From Paracoccaceae bacterium (GTDB lineage: Bacteria; Pseudomonadota; Alphaproteobacteria; Rhodobacterales; Rhodobacteraceae): a DNA stretch of 7,670 bases. The position numbers and the translations under genes were made by a program. The stretch lies in contig SKWJ01000294.1 in assembly GCA_007128995.1 (NCBI GenBank), positions 1 to 7,670 on the forward strand. Reading direction: 5' to 3'. Shown piece after piece: positions 5,672 through 7,670 of the stretch (position 1 is its first letter; every line of letters begins with the position of its first letter). Under the pieces are notes generated by a model that was given only the letters and a program-made list of their open reading frames with translations, searched no databases and was not told the origin of the DNA.

Positions 5672-7081
5672 ATGCCTCCCTCCTTTGGAACAAGCGGCCT
5701 GCGGGGCCTTGTCACCGAACTCACCGATGATCTGATCACGGATATGGTGCGCGCCAGTCTTGAATGTTGCGCGCATGGCGGCGCGGTTATGGTCGGCTGG
5801 GATCTACGCGCCTCCTCTCCGGCGCTTGCAAGGACTGTTGTGAATGCAATCCGTGCGGCCGGGGTGCAGGCCGTCTGCGCGGGCGCCGTGCCGACGCCTG
5901 CGCTTGCGATGGCTGCTGCCGCACGCGGTTGCGGTGCAATCATGGTCACTGGCAGTCATATCCCGGCGGATCGCAACGGGCTGAAATTCTACACGGTGAC
6001 GGGCGAGATTTCGAAACAGGACGAACAGGCCATCCTTGCAGCCTCGGGCAAGGATTGGCCGATAGCGCCAAGTTCACCCGAGGTGATAGACGCCCCGGAC
6101 ACCGGGCAAGACTATGTTGCGCGCTATGTCTCGGCATATGGGCCGCGCGCGCTTTCAGGGTTGCGCATAGGTGTTTATCAGCACAGTTCGGTGGCACGGG
6201 ATCTGATGATGGATATCTTCGCAGGCCTTGGCGCGATCCCTGTTGCATTGGCGCGTTCCGAGCATTTCATTCCGGTCGATACTGAAGCTGTCGCGGCAGA
6301 AACCCGCAAGCAACTTGCCGAATGGTGCAAGCGGCATGAGTTGGATGCGCTGGTCTCGACCGATGGCGACGCAGATCGCCCGCTTCTGTGTGACGCCCAT
6401 GGCGAGGTTATCGCGGGGGATGTGCTGGGTGTTCTGACCGCGCGTGCGCTGGGGGCACAGGTGATCTGCACGCCTGTATCTTCCAACTCGATGGTAGAGA
6501 TGATCCCTGACTTCACCTCAACGCACCGCACGCGTATCGGCTCGCCGCATGTGGTCGCGGCAATGGAGCGTGTGCTGGCAGCGGATCCTGCAGCAAAAGT
6601 GGTGGGGTATGAGGCCAATGGCGGCTTCCTGCTTGGATACACTGCCGCGGGTCTGGCCGGAACGTTGCCACCGCTGATGACCCGCGATTGCATGCTGCCG
6701 GTAATTGCGCCGCTCGCAGCCGCGCATGCGAAAGGTCAGCCAGTTGCCGATATGCTGGCTGACCTGCCCGCGTGTTTCACGGCGACCGACCGTTTGCAGG
6801 GCATTCCGACCGCCGCGTCACGGGCACTTATCGACCGTCTGAGCGCGTCACCTGACGCCCGCGCGGCATTTTTTGACGCCGGTGCGCCCGAAGTCTTGCT
6901 GGATATGACAGATGGGCTGCGCGTGCATTTCTCAGGGGGGCGCATCGTGCACCTGCGCCCCTCCGGCAATGCCCCCGAGTGCCGATGCTATGCCGAAGCC
7001 CCGAGCGCAGCGCAAGCGCAGCAGCTTTTGGAAACGCACATGGATAAACTTCGTGCTGCCCTGTCTGGACGCTTGACATGA
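5672..7081 (+). CDS. manB: Phosphomannomutase (alpha-D-phosphohexomutase family)
   Basis: A 469-residue cytosolic enzyme that interconverts mannose-6-phosphate and mannose-1-phosphate through a phosphoserine and glucose/mannose-1,6-bisphosphate. All four family signatures are present: N-terminal FGTSGLRG (5-12), phosphoserine loop VTGSHIPADRNGLKFY (92-107) with catalytic Ser95, Mg-binding loop DGDADRP (231-237), sugar-recognition loop GYEANGGF (312-319) and phosphate-binding RPSGNAPE (429-436). Length is normal. The ATG at 5672 is supported by GAGG at 5660-5663 and by its position just before FGTSGLRG. The phosphoserine loop reads TGSHIP rather than the common TGSHNP. The downstream mannose-1-phosphate guanylyltransferase indicates that mannose is the physiological sugar; activity on glucose phosphate or a glucosamine phosphate is possible for this fold but less likely here. 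Confidence 0.93.
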   Translation: MPPSFGTSGLRGLVTELTDDLITDMVRASLECCAHGGAVMVGWDLRASSPALARTVVNAIRAAGVQAVCAGAVPTPALAMAAAARGCGAIMVTGSHIPADRNGLKFYTVTGEISKQDEQAILAASGKDWPIAPSSPEVIDAPDTGQDYVARYVSAYGPRALSGLRIGVYQHSSVARDLMMDIFAGLGAIPVALARSEHFIPVDTEAVAAETRKQLAEWCKRHELDALVSTDGDADRPLLCDAHGEVIAGDVLGVLTARALGAQVICTPVSSNSMVEMIPDFTSTHRTRIGSPHVVAAMERVLAADPAAKVVGYEANGGFLLGYTAAGLAGTLPPLMTRDCMLPVIAPLAAAHAKGQPVADMLADLPACFTATDRLQGIPTAASRALIDRLSASPDARAAFFDAGAPEVLLDMTDGLRVHFSGGRIVHLRPSGNAPECRCYAEAPSAAQAQQLLETHMDKLRAALSGRLT

Positions 7082-7084
7082 GGG

Positions 7085-7125
7085 ATGCCAGATGTTGAAC
7101 CGGCAGGGCATGTTTCTTCTTTTTC
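7085..7125 (+). terminator. Possible weak terminator after phosphomannomutase
   Basis: ATGCC (7085-7089) can pair with GGCAT (7107-7111), directly followed by a T-rich tract (TGTTTCTTCTTTTTC, ending at 7125). The loop is long (17 bases) and the stem only five pairs, and an alternative GGCA at 7102-7105 competes. It may attenuate or end transcription between the two GDP-mannose genes, or be without function. Confidence 0.25.
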
Positions 7126-7261
7126 AGCCTAAGGTTGTTTACGCTTTCAAGACCGCTGCCACGAAATGACGGGATTTACAGATGACAGACCCTGGCCCTC
7201 AAAATTACATTTTCCAACCGCTATCCTGTCTGAAACCATTATTTGAGATAGGCACGTGCAT

Positions 7262-7670
7262 ATGATTACACCAGTTATCCTCAGCGGCGGTTCAGGAACT
7301 CGCCTATGGCCTTTGTCGCGCAAGAGCTACCCCAAGCAATTCGTGCCGCTGACAGGTCCCGAGACATTGTTTCAGGCTTCCGCGCGGCGTGTGACTGGCC
7401 CGGAATTTGGCCCGCCGATCACGATCACCAATTCCGACTTCCGTTTCATCGTGCAGGATCAACTGTCCGATATCGGGCTGTCTGCGCAGGCAATGCTGAT
7501 CGAACCGGCTGCGCGCAATACAGCCCCTGCTGTGCTGGCGGCTGCGCTGCACGCGCAGCGCGACAATCCCGACGCCGTTTTGCTGGTTGCGCCGTCAGAT
7601 CACGTTGTTCCTGACCAACCAGCCTTTGTCGCCGCAGTGCAGGCCGGACTGCGTGCAGTTGAAGAAGGTC
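7262..7670 (+). CDS. manC: Mannose-1-phosphate guanylyltransferase (GDP-mannose pyrophosphorylase), N-terminal part
   Basis: The first 136 codons of a cytosolic nucleotidyltransferase that makes GDP-mannose from mannose-1-phosphate and GTP; the gene runs off the window. The nucleotide-binding signature LSGGSGTRLWPLSRKSYPKQ lies at residues 7-26, followed by EPAARNTAPAV (81-91) and VAPSDHVV (109-116), all characteristic of the ManC/CpsB family. Full-length bifunctional members are about 470 residues with a C-terminal cupin phosphomannose isomerase domain; whether that domain is present here cannot be seen. The ATG at 7262 gives the usual MITPVILSGG start; an in-frame GTG at 7256 is possible. 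The ribosome binding site is weak (GAGATAGG at 7245-7252). It follows phosphomannomutase by 180 bases and supplies the next pathway step. Confidence 0.94.
   Translation, partial: MITPVILSGGSGTRLWPLSRKSYPKQFVPLTGPETLFQASARRVTGPEFGPPITITNSDFRFIVQDQLSDIGLSAQAMLIEPAARNTAPAVLAAALHAQRDNPDAVLLVAPSDHVVPDQPAFVAAVQAGLRAVEEG

Noticed and set aside
1..7670. CRISPR array, tRNA, rRNA, prophage or defence system
   Set aside because: No regularly spaced repeats, no tRNA-like fold noted by eye, no rRNA sequence, and no integrase, nuclease or phage motif in any convincing frame.

Overview
The window looks like chromosomal DNA from a GC-rich alphaproteobacterium, probably of the Rhodobacterales. This is inferred from high GC in coding regions, strong G/C preference at third codon positions, and protein flavour; no rRNA, tRNA or other marker is present to prove it.

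Layout. Positions 1-3797 hold a plus-strand cassette for an ABC importer of the hydrophobic/branched-chain amino acid (HAAT, Liv-type) family. It contains the C-terminal part of a periplasmic binding protein, permeases LivH and LivM, and ATPases LivG and LivF. The last four genes overlap by 8, 8 and 4 bases, so they are almost certainly one translationally coupled operon. The binding protein is separated from livH by 60 bases that include a small hairpin. The substrate cannot be read from the sequence. Positions 3798-4062 are a short spacer with a possible terminator for the transporter operon.

Positions 4063-4912 (minus strand) hold a membrane acyltransferase gene of the acyltransferase-3 / MdoC-like type that appears broken. 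Its true start, with a good ribosome binding site, lies at 4912. The frame is interrupted by one extra base in a five-base C run (4820-4824, plus strand), and the middle of the protein appears to be missing. Positions 4913-5671 are a 759-base stretch of lower GC without a convincing gene. It contains two adjacent inverted repeats at 5495-5544, next to a weak promoter-like match.

Positions 5672-7670 begin a GDP-mannose module: a complete phosphomannomutase (mannose-6-P to mannose-1-P), then after 180 bases the first 136 codons of mannose-1-phosphate guanylyltransferase (mannose-1-P + GTP to GDP-mannose). Together they would supply GDP-mannose for cell-surface or exopolysaccharide.

I did not find a convincing undescribed system. 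The most noteworthy item is the decayed acyltransferase and the gene-poor tract beside it.
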